A DNA stretch of 64,000 nt, from assembly GCF_000002995.4 (NCBI RefSeq), contig NW_025062478.1, positions 6,734,001 through 6,798,000 on the forward strand. The letters are read 5' to 3'. This DNA comes from Brugia malayi (taxonomy: Eukaryota; Nematoda; Chromadorea; Rhabditida; Onchocercidae). The notes under the pieces are model-generated. The model searched no databases and was not told where the DNA came from. It saw nothing but the letters and a program-made list of their open reading frames with translations. This document shows, piece by piece, positions 39,972 to 52,792 of this stretch; the stretch's first letter is position 1, and each line of letters opens with the position of its first letter. The position numbers and the translations under genes were made by a program.

Positions 39972-42900
39972 TTATCCGTATTCACCTTGAGTCTGAAGTT
40001 CATTGTGTTTCACTTTCTCATCTTCCGGTCTGCACAACAAATCCACAACAATATGATCTGTTTGCATATGGTAACTTTTCACTGTGTTCACTTCTAGTAT
40101 TGTACATGTCCAAACTTTATCCTTCTCATCATGGATGTTATTCAGGTACTGAGTGCAACTGAAATTAGAAAGTTGTGACACAATTAAACATTTCCCATCA
40201 ACAAAATAGTTTTTTCACGGGTAGTTTAGGTAATTTCTAGTTTGCTTAGGCTCGAACGATATAATTTCAGTCGATTTCAAATGGGAACAAGCTTCAAATT
40301 ATACATCTATCACCGACTAATACCTGATGAGAAAAAGTATAAGTGCTTGATAACTTCAAAAAAGGTGATATTCGTATTTTATGTTTATGATTATACCCTC
40401 CGTGTTCTTGTTAGAATGATTTCAAGAGTTCCATACCAAAGATTCAAATGGATTTGTAAGTAAGGTTTTTTAGAACTGAAAATTACTTCGTAGCGCAGGT
40501 CATGGCAAAGTTTTGCAAAATGTGACTGATCGTTGACCACTTCTCCTCTTTGAAGCGATCATCAATTTGTCCATTTGGCAAGATACGACTTTCCATTTCT
40601 TTGATAATAGTTGCTGAACGACTAAATTTCCTTTTTTTCACTGTGCCGTCATGTTTTGCGGTATTTGTTTCTAGAAAATTTTCAACTGGAAAACTCAGGA
40701 CTTTTTTATATCAAGTTTGAAAAAAGATGCTTTAGCTCCATTTGATTCAAGGAAATTTTACTAGGAAAATTACTTGGCAAATTTTAATCAGAACCAAACC
40801 TTCACATTGAATAGCACTATTATCTATTGATTTGCTAAAAAAGATTTTATTTTTATCGTTCTTTTCCATTGCAGTTCTGTTTTCGCCACAGATATTTGTA
40901 GTGTCGGTAAGTTCATGTAATGCAATTTCTTCGCTCATGGATGTCGCATTTTCATTTCTGTAAGAAGTATTTGAATAAGAAAGTTTTTTGAATTGTTAAT
41001 TCGAACTGTAGAAAGACTAATTTCAACAGATATTCTACGAGCCTTATGTGGTGAGTAATATGTCTTTAAGTGATGAATAATCAATAACATTATTGGTTTC
41101 CATATTGGATTTTCCTTATGGTGCAATGTATGACCATAATGATTTCGGTTTAAGCAGTTTCTAAATCTTTTTGAATGAATGAAAATTTAGGTTCCAATAT
41201 AAGAGAATGTGCAAAATTTTCATACACGAGAATTTCAATAATTTTCAATACTTTATAAGTTTGGAGTATGCGGCCGGTTTATTACTGGGCTCCAAGCTGC
41301 CGCTCTGCTGTTCTGATGTCCTAATTGCTTCATGTATATGAAGTATTCCACCTGTTGATTTCAAACATTTACAAGCAGCGAGCCAGTATGGTCGTGACGA
41401 TGGTAATAATCCAATGTTTACGCGATCTGCTACACCTTGCGGTGTTACCTACGGTAACAGGTAATGGTAACCTTTATTATAAAGAAGCGATGTTAATATT
41501 TGCAGGAATTCTTGTCGTGTTAAAAACTGCTTTCCGATTCAAAGCATTATAGGATATCTCTGAATTAGGCGAAGTCCCTCAAGCATCTGGATTTACAGCA
41601 GTTCTGACAATGATAGTATTTGACGCTATATCTAGATTTCAATAATACTGAGTGCATCAAAAGCTCAGGTTCTGATGATCTTAGCGGTGATCTGGGAAGA
41701 TAAAAAGAGGGAAAAACTATGAAGTTATGGATTAAGTATTATTTTGCTATGGTATTGTCTGTGAAGGATTGTTTTCTAAACGAATTGGAGTTTGTTAGTT
41801 TGCCAAACAATTATTAGGGAATGAAGCATGTTGAATACTGTTATTATATATCTGTTCGATATATTATAACTTTTCAAACACTACCTTTCTGGAATCGCCC
41901 TGAATGACTGTGCAGCGATCTTGGACACAGTTAATTTGCAAACTGCGCTTTAATGCCTCAATGGCATCTTCATTCCAGTCGATAGCGTAGACATGTTTTG
42001 CATGTGCACTTATCAAATAAGGCAATGTATAATATCCGATTCCTGTAACCGGGAATGCTCATTTCAGAAAATAATCAGCAAATTTTTAATTTTTGGTTCC
42101 GGAAATATCTAGCTGTACCAGCAAACATATCGGTGACAACTTCTTGATGGCAGTCAAATTCTGAGATGCGCTGCTTCTCTGAGGCATTGTTGACATTAAA
42201 GAAACATTTTGTGACGTCGTAAAGGAATCTGTAAAGTTTTGGTTTTCTGTGAAATATGTTTGTCTAGTTTTCTCAATCAAAAGTTCGTAAAAATGACTTT
42301 CTGATGCCTTGCAACACCGCAAACAAGAGCCAAGGTTAAATCTTCCGCTTATCACTGTTGTATCACTTAACTAGATTATCAACTGCTGTTTTTGAAACTT
42401 CAATCATTGAAATATACAGTACCTTATATCGCCATCGATGTGTTCCACCCATCCGTCCTTTCCATATAAGAGATCTATGTGAGGCTCATGAAACTCATCT
42501 CCTTCAATAACACGCTTTTTTCCCAGACGCCTCGTATTAAGTAATTCTGTTACCATCTCCCACAATTTTGGGCCTGATGCATATGTAGATTTTGAAATTA
42601 TGCTTTCGTTTAAACAAAAATTAAACCTCACATTGTCCTGAATTCACTTCAGTATTGAAAAAAATTCAGATGAAATTATGCTAATTACAGGAATGAAGGA
42701 ATAAAAATAAAGTATTCATAAAATTGAAGCTAAATAATATGTCTTTATAAGATAATTTTAAGTTGATTTTTTATGTTTGTAGTGATATTTAATAAATTTA
42801 GTTCCAAAGATCTATTTCAAAATTTAGATATGGAGAGAAGAAAAGGAGGAAGTTAGAACAAAGAACGAGACTATTATTTAAACATACCCATTAACCTCCA

Positions 42901-43113
42901 ATTCGGATGTTTAAAACAATTATGCGGTAGGATAATCATGTTCCCGTGTTTTTCCCACCGTTTCGGCAGATCGCGATGCATCTCATCATTCCATATTCCC
43001 ATTTGGCTGGCAGCATTACGAAGTGAGTCAAGCAACTGCCCGAAAGTCGATGTTCTGCTGAAATGTACTATCGTTTGATCGACACTTTGTCTCCGACTTG
43101 AGTTTACAAGCAT
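39972..43113 (-). CDS. TYW2: tRNA(Phe) wybutosine enzyme TYW2 (acp transferase, TRMT12)
   Basis: Transfers the 3-amino-3-carboxypropyl group of S-adenosylmethionine to the tricyclic base at position 37 of tRNA-Phe. Eight exons, 456 residues: 42888-43113, 42423-42573, 42119-42228, 41885-42042, 41252-41448, 40800-40957, 40487-40670, 39972-40158. Family landmarks in order: LPHNCFKHPNW, RRLGKKRVI, LLYGKDGWVEH, DVTKCFFN, the SAM motif DMFAGIGYYTLPY (159-171), DRVNIGLLPSS, GGILHIH, and VKSYHMQTDHIVVDLLCRP near the C-terminus. NIGLLPSS rather than an NLP catalytic motif favours TYW2 over the methyltransferase TRM5. About 100 polar residues are inserted between GGILHIH and VKSY. The ATG at 43113 follows a TTTCAG acceptor by 2 nt. 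Confidence 0.92.
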
Positions 43114-43115
43114 AC

Positions 43116-46100
43116 CTGAAACTTTTCCGAAGCTTACTTTAAATTTGAGTATAATTACCTTCTTTGTTCACAAAGAATTTTAGCAACAAATTCACTATTT
43201 TCAATTAATACAACTGTTGTAACACAAATAATATGAGTAATCATTGTTTCATCGTTCAAAGTAATCCAGATCAATCATCATATGACAAAAACAAGTGGTA
43301 AAATTGAAATAGTGTTAAGCTTTAATCTCGCATCAAAAGTCACACAAATCATACGACTGGAATGAAATAGTGTTTCAGCTTGCAGTTCTAGAAAATATAG
43401 TGCGTGTAGAAAATAGTTATCAAATATAAAAAATAAATTTTAAGAAGTCAACAGAGGTAAAATCAAAAGATTAGGAACTTTCTGATCATCTGTCTGAATT
43501 TTGCAGATGGAATTGAGAAATATTTGGAAAAGTGACGCCAATATTCGCTTAAATCTTCCCAAAAATCATATTTCCTAGTGTTCCCAATAAAACCAACTAA
43601 ACTCTTTCATAAAAGTTTGAATGAAAATCCCAAAAATATTTCGTGATACTGATAAAGATAAGGAATGGCACAAAGTGCAAGTTAAAGATAAATGAATAGA
43701 TTAGATTGATTCGTTTACACTTTTTAAGATATCACCCAACCATGTGCTACCTTGAATACATCCTTTTTAATAGTGTCAGAAAATTGATAATTTGATAACT
43801 TCTAAGGAAGAAATGCAAAATACTTTTAATTTACAAACCTTGCATACCACTTAATCGGTTCTTCAAAAAAGGCTTTCCTCAAATCTACAAAACTATCCGT
43901 ACAATCAGTATCAGTTGCATTGTTACTCTATCAGTTATTCATATTTCCAAGGTGCTGAAATTAACGTTTTAGAATTCACTGAGTAAATGGAACTCCGATT
44001 TAATTTTGAGGTGGCAAACAGTTTGGAAAGACCGTAAAATTAAAATTTACCTAGCTTATGAACAAGTGATGGAATAGAGAAGCAAAACTCTAACTGGAAA
44101 ATATATCGACAAGAATAAATTCGATTCTCCTATCTAATTAGAAAATTATTAAACTGATCAATAGTGCCATATTATCTTCCGTATAAAAAATTCTTAAATG
44201 TATTTTGATAATACCAAAGAAAAATCAGCAATCGATTATTAACTGTGCTCGAAAATGCTCAATAAACGATGTAAATAGAGGTGAGAAAAGATAATTTCTT
44301 CATACAAAGTGCAGATGTACTTCTCTCTACGGCACCTCAAGAATTTCAGTTTCGTCCGGTAAATGTTGTTTATGTTACCTTCCACGTATATATCATCGTT
44401 TCCTACCAAATGCTTTCTGTACATCGGTATATTACTTCTACTGGTATGTTTTTGTATAAATATTGCTTTAGGAGAAATGTCTTTCAAAAAAATTATTTAT
44501 GATAAAGAAAAAAAAGTGATGTTATGATCATCTCATCATTGAATAAATTCATTTAATGAATTTTCAAATAAAATGAAACGAAAACTGCAGGAATGAATAA
44601 CTGAATATATGATTCCCTTCTTTTAATGAATGAGATTAATGTTAGATGCTAAATTTCACTTCATATTTCAATGGTTTATCTCAACTCTCTGGCTTCATCT
44701 CTACTTTGTAAGGTATAAGAGAATATTAAGATGAGAAAGTGCAACTAAAGAGATGAAAATACTTAGTTATGTTTAATTAGCACTCACGTGACAGAAGCAT
44801 ACTTACAGTGACAAAAAGCGGTGGAATTGAGTGGAAAACAAAAGAGATGAAACTGAATTTCAATTTCTTAACGAACATATCTATGTGGACAACAGCATAT
44901 CCTACACTTTAACAGGAGAGAAATGACCATTTCTTGCTGTTTTTTAGCGACATCTTTTGATAATCTAATTAAAATATTTTCAAGTACATTTAAAATCAAT
45001 TCAAATTCATTGATTAATTAGCTATTTTTTTTTTTTTTTTTTGTTATTAGTTACTGATATTATTGTTCCATTAACTTGTTAGGTGCAATTTATTAAAAAA
45101 AAAAATGATTATGTACAATATTTTCGGAAAAGTATAATGTTCGTTGGATGAATAGTCGCTGATGAAATTTAATTGAAAACTAATAAATATTAAATAATAT
45201 GTAAAGACTGAATGGTTTGAAATGAAATGATTAGATTAGCCCTCTTCGCATGAGAAAACAAATCACTCTGTCAATTAGTTAATACATTCTATGGATTTTT
45301 TTATAAATTTTATCCCGTCCATTTCATTTGATATTCACTGACGTTGCTGTAGGAGAAGATTTCAGACTAATACTTATCTTGACAAAAAATATTACTTAAA
45401 CTTTATTTTATTTTTCCAATAACTTATGGCTACCAATCATTTTCAGAACAACAAAAAAATTCCAAATAAAAATAACATGAAGGATAATAGTTTAACACCG
45501 CAAGTTTGAAGAATTTTGACATTTAAAGAAGAAAAAATTTAATAAAAAGCAAACAATCCTTTTAACATTGGTTTAATTCCATCCACTAACAGCTGAACAA
45601 CTAAAGTGGGAATAGTGATTTGAAAGATGGTTGAGAGCAGAAAGCTAACGATCGGTTTGATACGCTACTAACAAAATTGTTACAACATAGTAAAAAAGAA
45701 TTATACACCTAAGCGAGGAGCTCATATTACAATTGCTAGCAGAAGTTATACCTTGACAACCTCTCTATATAAATTCTCAGCTAAATCTGCTAATCAAAAT
45801 TAGCAGTTATTAAATCTTTAAGCCATACATGTTGCCTATATGTCTACCTTCAATTTTCTCACTTGTTGCATTCAAACTAATCACACTATTCTGCAAAATA
45901 ATCAAATAATCTAGAAACTTTGCTGGTCATTTTTTCAAAATACAATGTTCAAACGCCGAAATTTAAGAAATTCAATAAAATTTAGAATTTGATAACCGGA
46001 ATCACCCGTGTCTAATATATTTTTGCAAAGCTAAACTCTCTGAAAATATTGTCATAGAAAAGAAAAATTGAAATGGGTCGTAATTACAAAGAATAAGTTA

Positions 46101-48587
46101 TAATTTATCGTTTTTAGTCAACCAAAGTAATGTACATATATGGTTTTAATAGCACATTGATAACTAATATACGAAAGAAGAGAAGATTAATACTTACAAC
46201 TGCTCCGAGTTATTTACTGTGAACTACTTTCACAACAGTAAGTAAGGCACGTCAAGTTTTATCTCCCACCCATCTTCCCACTTCCATCAACTCTTCACGG
46301 CAAATTGCTATTAACATTTATCAGTGCTAATTAAAACAAAAACTAATCATACTTAATATCTTTTGCCTTTTGTATCAAACTCTAAGCGACTGAATAATAA
46401 TGAGCTTTTAATGCATTATTTAATTCTTTATTTATCATAAACTCTGCGTTTTTTCATTTTAACTAAAACACTCATGGATCATATCATTTTTTAAAATTTA
46501 TTATTTATGTCGTTAGTCATTACTATCGAAGTTGGCATTTAATTCCGCTCAGAACTTAAATGAGAAAGTCGAAATAACATGTCTCCAAGAAAAACTTCGC
46601 TTTACCTTAATAGAATAATCAATATTTGGATGTTTTAAGTCATAGACTGATATTAACGATGTGATCAGACTAAGATTTGTTGTTGTTGGATATGAATTTC
46701 TGAATATTTTCTGTTTTATAGAAAAAGAAATAATTTATGGTCAAGAAGACTAAACGGACGTTGTAATGTTAAATGCCTAAAACAGGAAGCGAAAAATACC
46801 TGAGGGAAGTGACTAGCACACTAATGAAACCATTTCAGCTACACCGCATATTACGAAGTATCCATCCGCATGATGAAACGTCCGTCCGGTATAGTTGGAT
46901 TCTCCGTAAGGAGTGAGTGAGTGATTCATCTCATTGATCGTTTCTGAGTGTGACATCCAATACCATTACAATTGATCATTCATTCTATCAATCTGGTTAC
47001 TTAGAATAGTCTATATCACTAAACTATTAAAATTTCCGCTCTAAATTTCCTTCTTAATTGGTCAGTTATCGTTTTTCAAGAAAAATTTTTTTCTATAAAA
47101 CTGATGGTTGCAGCTAAATAGAAGATGTAATTAAGTGAAAGTTGCACAAAAATTTCTTCCTTTTATCGTCCTTGTCACTTTTGCTAAGTACTTGTGAGAA
47201 AAGGATAGCCTTAGTGACCAGTTAGTGACCAATCATACATCTGTACATTTCAGATCATCTAGAATATTTACTTACTCTTCCTGTTATCTCTTGCATCTGA
47301 ACAAGTGCAATTGTCATTACAAGGCAGAATCGTTTCGATCGATATTGTTTTGTTTGTGATGGCAAATCACTGCTGATTTGATCATTGGAATTCTCATTAA
47401 ATTTTCTTCACTGATGACAACCATCAGATTCTTAAGCTGTTTTTTTTTAAATAATCAGTTTATCAGTTCGGTTTCATTTTATTAAAATCAACATCAGCTG
47501 GATAAATCTAAGAATTGATAGCTCCAAATGTAACTTCTGCCCTTATTGTATTATCCTATGTTTTTTCTTTGATAGATCTTTATGTCAAATCAGACCTTGT
47601 TTAATAAGCAATACTAAAATTTTAAATTTTAAAGTGTCACAATCATTGCTGTATAATATACAGCAGTTTATCGCTAACTGAGCTAATTGGTAAATTAAAA
47701 GATACAATCCAGTAGAAGATACTTTATTTGAAATATTACTTCTTTTAATATTCAGAATAAATAAATAAATTTCATAATTCCTTTAGTAATTTGACATTTC
47801 AGCATTTATTATTGATTAAGTTAATAATCAAATTCCTGGTCAATTTTTATGACAATACCTAAATTAAAAATTAGAAACCAGAAGTGAAGAATTTAGCAAA
47901 CAAAAAAATTTTCTAAGTTTTTATCAAAATAGTATTAATTGCTTTTATTTTTGAAAACTTTCAGTTTGAAATGTAAAAAAGCTTATCGCTTGCAAAGAAG
48001 ACAAACGAGACCAAAAATCCGAAATTTAATTCGCTTTTGTTTCAGCAGAATAAAAACAAAACATTCTTTCCCTCACTTTTTGTTTCTCAATAAATGCAAT
48101 GTAAACAAGAAAAACAGCAAAAAAAAAAAAAAGAAAAAGAAAAAAACTCCTGTCGGATCCAATCCAATTATTTGAATGTAATATTTAAATGAATCCTTTT
48201 TTAATAAGGTGAAAATTACTTGAATATACTAAATCAAATTTGAAGAGGAAAGCAGTAACAATTCCATTATAACTTTAGCGTAGTGCATTTAAAGCTTTTT
48301 TAAGGACACCATGTTTTGAATTTGAAATGAATCGAATTTTTAGGAAAAAATCTACGAATATGAATTGCTAACTACTGTCGAAAAGCAAAGTAATTTTCAA
48401 TCGATGGAATTTTTGCCTTTCGGTTAAGAGAGCAAAAGGTAAGTGAGAAGTTAAACAGTTAGGAAGTAAAAAATTTGAGGCAAAACAGTGTTAAAAAGAA
48501 AAGCACTGAGTGACAAATCAGCTCGGATATATATGTAAAACGCTAATGTACATGCAAGTTTTAATAAATTGTTTCAAAAGCTGAAGT
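43116..48587. other. AT-rich intergenic region without a supported gene
   Basis: No exon chain was found on either strand. Overlapping frames at 44239-44502 on both strands have slightly higher GC but no splice partners. A GC-richer patch with many CpGs lies at about 46840-46940. Poly-T and poly-A runs occur at about 45026-45042 and 48118-48147. Confidence 0.5.
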
Positions 48588-48853
48588 AGTTATATTCATT
48601 CAAATTTTAACCTTCAAAAAAGGAATAAATTAACAGTAAAGCAAATATGTTTTGTAGAAATAATAAAGAGTAAAAGAATGAATAAAGCAAAAATATACAA
48701 ATTTGCAATGAAATTTGATGGCAAATAGCAAAAAACCATTTCTACTTTTGCACAAATTATGATTAATATTTCAATATTTAATATTACTAAGAGTAAAGAG
48801 GAGGAAAGCCTTCTTTTTAATCGCTTTCACACAACTAATCGAAAATATGAATA
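48588..48853 (+). repeat. Left arm of inverted repeat IR-2
   Basis: The 266-bp segment pairs with the reverse complement of 49266-49545. Excluding a few small gaps near 48620-48640 and 48750, identity is about 90% or better, with long exact blocks such as the one around AACAGTAAAGCAAATATG. It ends sharply at CGAAAATATGAATA. Confidence 0.93.
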
Positions 48854-49265
48854 AAAAATTTGTCCGTTTATTTTCCGCTAAAAATCAAATTTTTTTCCTT
48901 AATACTCATAGTTAAATTAAATAGAACAAATCAAGCGACATAAATAGAAAACTAAATTGTCAGAAAGTTTATTTTCATCTTTGTTTTTAAAATAATATCA
49001 AGCATATATAGTTAGTTTCAGATCATTCTGCTTATTATTCACTTGGTAGTGGTTCTTTATTATCCGGTAGATCTTTTACTGAATCTTTCAGTTTTTGACT
49101 TATGTAAATGTGTGAATACTATCATTTATTGTGTGTATCGGTTAATCTGATTATGGCTGATAAAAGAAAAAATAAGATTTTAGCAAAAAATGAACCCAAA
49201 ATTTTTTTAATATTACTTCTTGAGCTTTCTGTTTTTATTCTCATCTTCTCGAGTAGCTTTTCATA
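48854..49265. other. Loop of inverted repeat IR-2
   Basis: 412 bp of AT-rich sequence between the arms, without an open frame of note. The arms plus loop span under 1 kb, so a transcript would fold into a stem of about 270 bp with this as the loop. Confidence 0.8.
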
Positions 49266-49545
49266 TATTCATATTTTCGATTAGTTGTGTGAAAGCGATT
49301 ATAAGAGAAGGCTCTCCTTCTCTTTACTCTTACTAATATTAAATATTGAAATTTTAATCATAGTTGTTTGTGCAAAAGTGGAAGTGTTTTTTGCTATTTG
49401 CCATCAAATTTCATTGCAAATTTATATGTTTTTGCTTTATTCATTCTTTTACTCTTTATTATTTCTACAAAACATATTTGCTTTACTGTTAGTAATTCAT
49501 TCCTACGCGCAATTTTTGAAGGTTAAAATTTGGATGAATATAACT
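49266..49545 (-). repeat. Right arm of inverted repeat IR-2
   Basis: Reverse complement of 48588-48853 with a handful of substitutions and short insertions, including an extra block around 49500-49510 absent from the left arm. An open frame at 49285-49593 (+) overlaps this arm but looks accidental. Confidence 0.93.
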
Positions 49546-50684
49546 GTTCCAATTGAGCACCCATTATCGAGGCGCAAATCTATGTGTTTTTGAAATAATT
49601 TATTTCCTTAGAAGCAATGTACAAAGCAGATGATTAGATTATTTATAATCGCATGAGTGTTATCAAAATGAAGTAAGTTTAATTAAGAAAGAACAGGAAA
49701 CAATATGAAAATATCACAGTTAATTTCAATTTTCTTTTTCTTCTACTTATATGCCTCTCTATATGAAATTAATGAATAACTCAACTCAATGATGCCACTT
49801 GCCATTCATTTTGATTTCCGCAGTATGTTTTAACATTTAGTCAATCAAATTTAAAGTTGCGCTGATAAATAGAATGCTGAAATATTCGAAATTACGGCAC
49901 TAATGAAGGGTGAGACCTTTCGGATACCTAACTTTAATATATCCAGCTTGAAATCACAAAATTTTTTCATAACTCTTTTTTTATTCTTTGGCATTATTGT
50001 TTTTTATCTGAAATTATTAACTTACTTCATTTAATCCTATGATTCTACTTTTCACAGTGTATGAGACAGAGTTGAACCATTTTTATGATGTTGTTATTTT
50101 GGTAGATTTTACTCATTTTATTTAAATTTTATCATACTTAAATTGTGCATTCTCATATCACTATTATATTCATTACTACTTGCTGCTTTTTATCATTATT
50201 GTTATTTTATTATTATTATTATTACATATACATATAGCAGAATAAACATTATTCATCATAAGTTGTGACAAAGTGTCAATGCTTGAAAATTTTTGATATA
50301 TGTAATATAAGTTGAAGTGCATAAGAACTTTAATTAGAAAAATGTAATGTAACGGTGCAATTTCTGCTTATTTCTTTTCTTTTTAAAAAGATATTTTAAG
50401 AACTTCACTTCCTTTCTTTTATATTTTCTTTCTTTCTTCAAAATCTCATTTCCTTTTTTCGCACTTCTTTTCGCCTCCTTATTTTCAATTAATCATCATT
50501 TGTTTATTTTGCTGTTACTTGCACAAATCTGAGATGGAAAGGTGATGAAACTGATTCTGAATCCATAAAAAATGAAACAAGGAAATTAACATGACTGAAA
50601 TCGCCGTGTTCGTAAAATTTTCATCCATGAGATATGAAATGAAGGCATAATGAGAATTTCTGATCCGTAAGCACAGGAAAAGGA
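49546..50684. other. Non-coding gap upstream of the multi-pass membrane gene
   Basis: AT-rich, with an (ATT)n run at about 50199-50223 and a pyrimidine-rich stretch at about 50370-50480. No exon was recognised. Confidence 0.5.
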
Positions 50685-51548
50685 ATGGAGGAAACGCAGC
50701 TACAATTCTTGACAAATATCACAGCAGGTATATTCCAATTAGTTAATATCACTTCTGCTGCGTTGGCTTTGGCTGTTTGGGATTATAGCCACTATCAGTC
50801 GCTCCGCAATATTGCTTACTATGGTCAGTTATTTCAAGACTTTATAAATTGTGGCAATCACATTGAGCAATTTGTTAAAAGAAATATTGAAAGTTTAAGA
50901 GGTTTGGGTGGAATTTGGTTAATGATGAAAAAATATGAAATGAAACAGTCAGTCTAGTATTTTCCAACCTTAAGTTCTAATTAAATTTTTCTACCGTTAC
51001 CAAAAATTGTATTTGTTTCTTTCAGGCTCACTAATAATATCTGCTTCTATCAGCACTACTATTGTAATTATGCTCCTGAGAGGAATACATAATAAACAGC
51101 CTTATCTCATGCTTCCATTCATCATTTACTGCTCACTCCAGGCTGTTATCAGGTGAATATTAAACTTCGTCATCTATAGAACATGCTTCAGGGAAGTTTA
51201 CCGATCACTTGGCGCAGAGAATTCCGAGAATTGAATAGTCTCCTGATCCGCGACATTGAAAAAATCCTTTTAACATTTCTCTATAACCACCTCTTGAAGT
51301 AAATAGTGACCAAATTCAGTGATTTCTATTAGCTAAACTTTAATTTTAGTCTCATGTTTCTTTCCTACTTTATTACGACGGCCATACTACAGTATTGGTT
51401 TAGTGGTACTCTCTCTTTATATACTACTCAGATGATAGCCATATTTATTTCGGCATCACTGTATTGGGTCATATCACTGTGGATTGTTCGTGAGCAACGA
51501 CAACAGATTGAGAAGTCCGCGGAGTCGTATCACAAATTACTAGTATGA
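50685..51548 (+). CDS. Small multi-pass membrane protein, family not recognised
   Basis: Three exons, 180 residues: 50685-50901, 51026-51152, 51350-51548. Splice phases agree and the donors GTGAAT and GTTTGG and acceptors TTTCAG and TTTTAG are acceptable. About four hydrophobic segments are visible: around residues 12-32 (AGIFQLVNITSAALALAVW), 74-90 (SLIISASISTTIVIMLL), 98-125 and 142-160 (MIAIFISASLYWVISLWIV). The tail REQRQQIEKSAESYHKLLV is polar. The four-helix layout resembles small nematode membrane families such as LAPTM-like proteins, but I cannot assign it. An in-frame TGA lies just upstream of the ATG, and an acceptor CACAG ends 9 nt before it, supporting this start. Confidence 0.7.
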
Positions 51549-52361
51549 ATATATTCAAATTCACTTTTTCTTTTTTCTCAAACTGTATCGCACTTGAAAA
51601 CTTCATTCACAGATAAATAAACCTTTTAAAAATATTTAGCTTCATAAGCAAATAGTTCCAAACGCAATTCTTGAAACTAGAGCAGATTAGCAATTTTACT
51701 GTGGCATTTCAACACGAAGTGAACACTACAAATATATGTTTGAACAAATGACGCACTTGCTTTTTGATTTCCTTGTGGTAAATGGATCGGTCTAAGAAAT
51801 ATTGCTTACCATTTTCAGAAACACAGAGATCACAAACTCAGAAATTCATTTACGAAGTTCCGTCCTCTTGTGAGATTACATCCCTGGGCATACATCCAAA
51901 TATAAACATGCTAATTTTACAAAAAACTAACGTCACAACCGACTTGGCATATGCAGCACTTTGTTCTGATAGATGATTGTTTACTAATCATGTCTTGTAT
52001 AACGTATAAGTAATGCCCTCAATATATAAACAACGCGTAAGTAACGCACTTGTTTTTTGGCTTCTATATATACAGACGTTAAAAACATACTCTAATCTTT
52101 GCTTTTTCTCGCCCACCTCTGCACAAATTCCATCAGTTATATGTCTTCTAAGAACTTTAATTTAATTAGCATCCACTGATTACTGAAATCTTCAACAACC
52201 GGAACTCTATTACCATGTTAAACTGAATCATATTTTCCACTATATCATCACGCTAATGACAAAAATAAAGTGAATAATCTCAGTTATTTTACAAAACTAT
52301 ACAGCTTCTTATTGACTCTACCCCAGAACTTCAGCAGCCTTTAAATTTCAACATCTAATAA
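51549..52361. other. 3'-to-3' intergenic region
   Basis: Between the multi-pass membrane gene (+) and the small gene at 52362-52792 (-). The open frame 51782-51976 (+) has an ATG but no splice context or family match. Nothing else seen. Confidence 0.5.
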
Positions 52362-52792
52362 TCATTTTTTTTCCACTGAGTTCTCCCTATACGGGATACC
52401 ATATTGCCTCAATGCCGGGAATTGCTTCTTTAACCACTGAATATATGTCATATCTCGTCGCTCTTCTGGTTTTCTAATATTTTCATTGAACTCGATTGTG
52501 TAGTATATGTAGTGCCAAACTAAAGCGTTAAATATTTATCTTATTGAACAAAATTTATTCAGAAGAAAGCAAAGCAAAGATGATAACATCATCCAGTAGG
52601 AGAATATTCGAAGAAAGTCTCATTTTTCCCTATTATTTCGCACGAATGAATGTGTTGGAAAATAAAAAAATTAATATAAATAACAAAATTTTTACCTGCA
52701 GAACCAATAAAGCCATAAAGTGAATAACGTTTCCACTTGCTGGTGAAAAATGATTTTGTTGTATTCTTGGTTTTTTCTTTAGAAAAAATCAT
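52362..52792 (-). CDS. Small single-pass membrane protein, 84 residues, unknown
   Basis: Two exons: 52696-52792 and 52362-52519, phase 1 across the intron, 84 residues. The ATG directly follows GTTTTAG, a trans-splice-like acceptor. The donor GTAAAA and acceptor TTTAG are clean and only one frame is open in exon 2. The N-terminus is basic and Ser/Thr-rich (MIFSKEKTKNTTKSFFTSKW), then one hydrophobic stretch YSLYGFIGSAVWHYIYY, then a charged tail with EERRDMTYIQWLKKQFPALR. This layout, a basic leader, one helix and a charged tail, is common among small mitochondrial inner-membrane proteins. That is inference; I do not recognise the family. Confidence 0.65.

Noticed and set aside
42240..42360. 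Extra exon inside TYW2 on the minus strand
   Set aside because: The sequence has an open frame but is not in any TYW2 I know. Exon 42423-42573 joins in phase directly to 42119-42228, giving the normal DVTKC motif.
44239..44502. Overlapping open frames on both strands
   Set aside because: GC is slightly raised but there are no donor and acceptor pairs leading to a longer product and no family match.
49285..49593. 102-residue hydrophobic open frame on the + strand
   Set aside because: It lies almost entirely inside the right arm of IR-2, has strongly AT-biased codons and no splice or start context.
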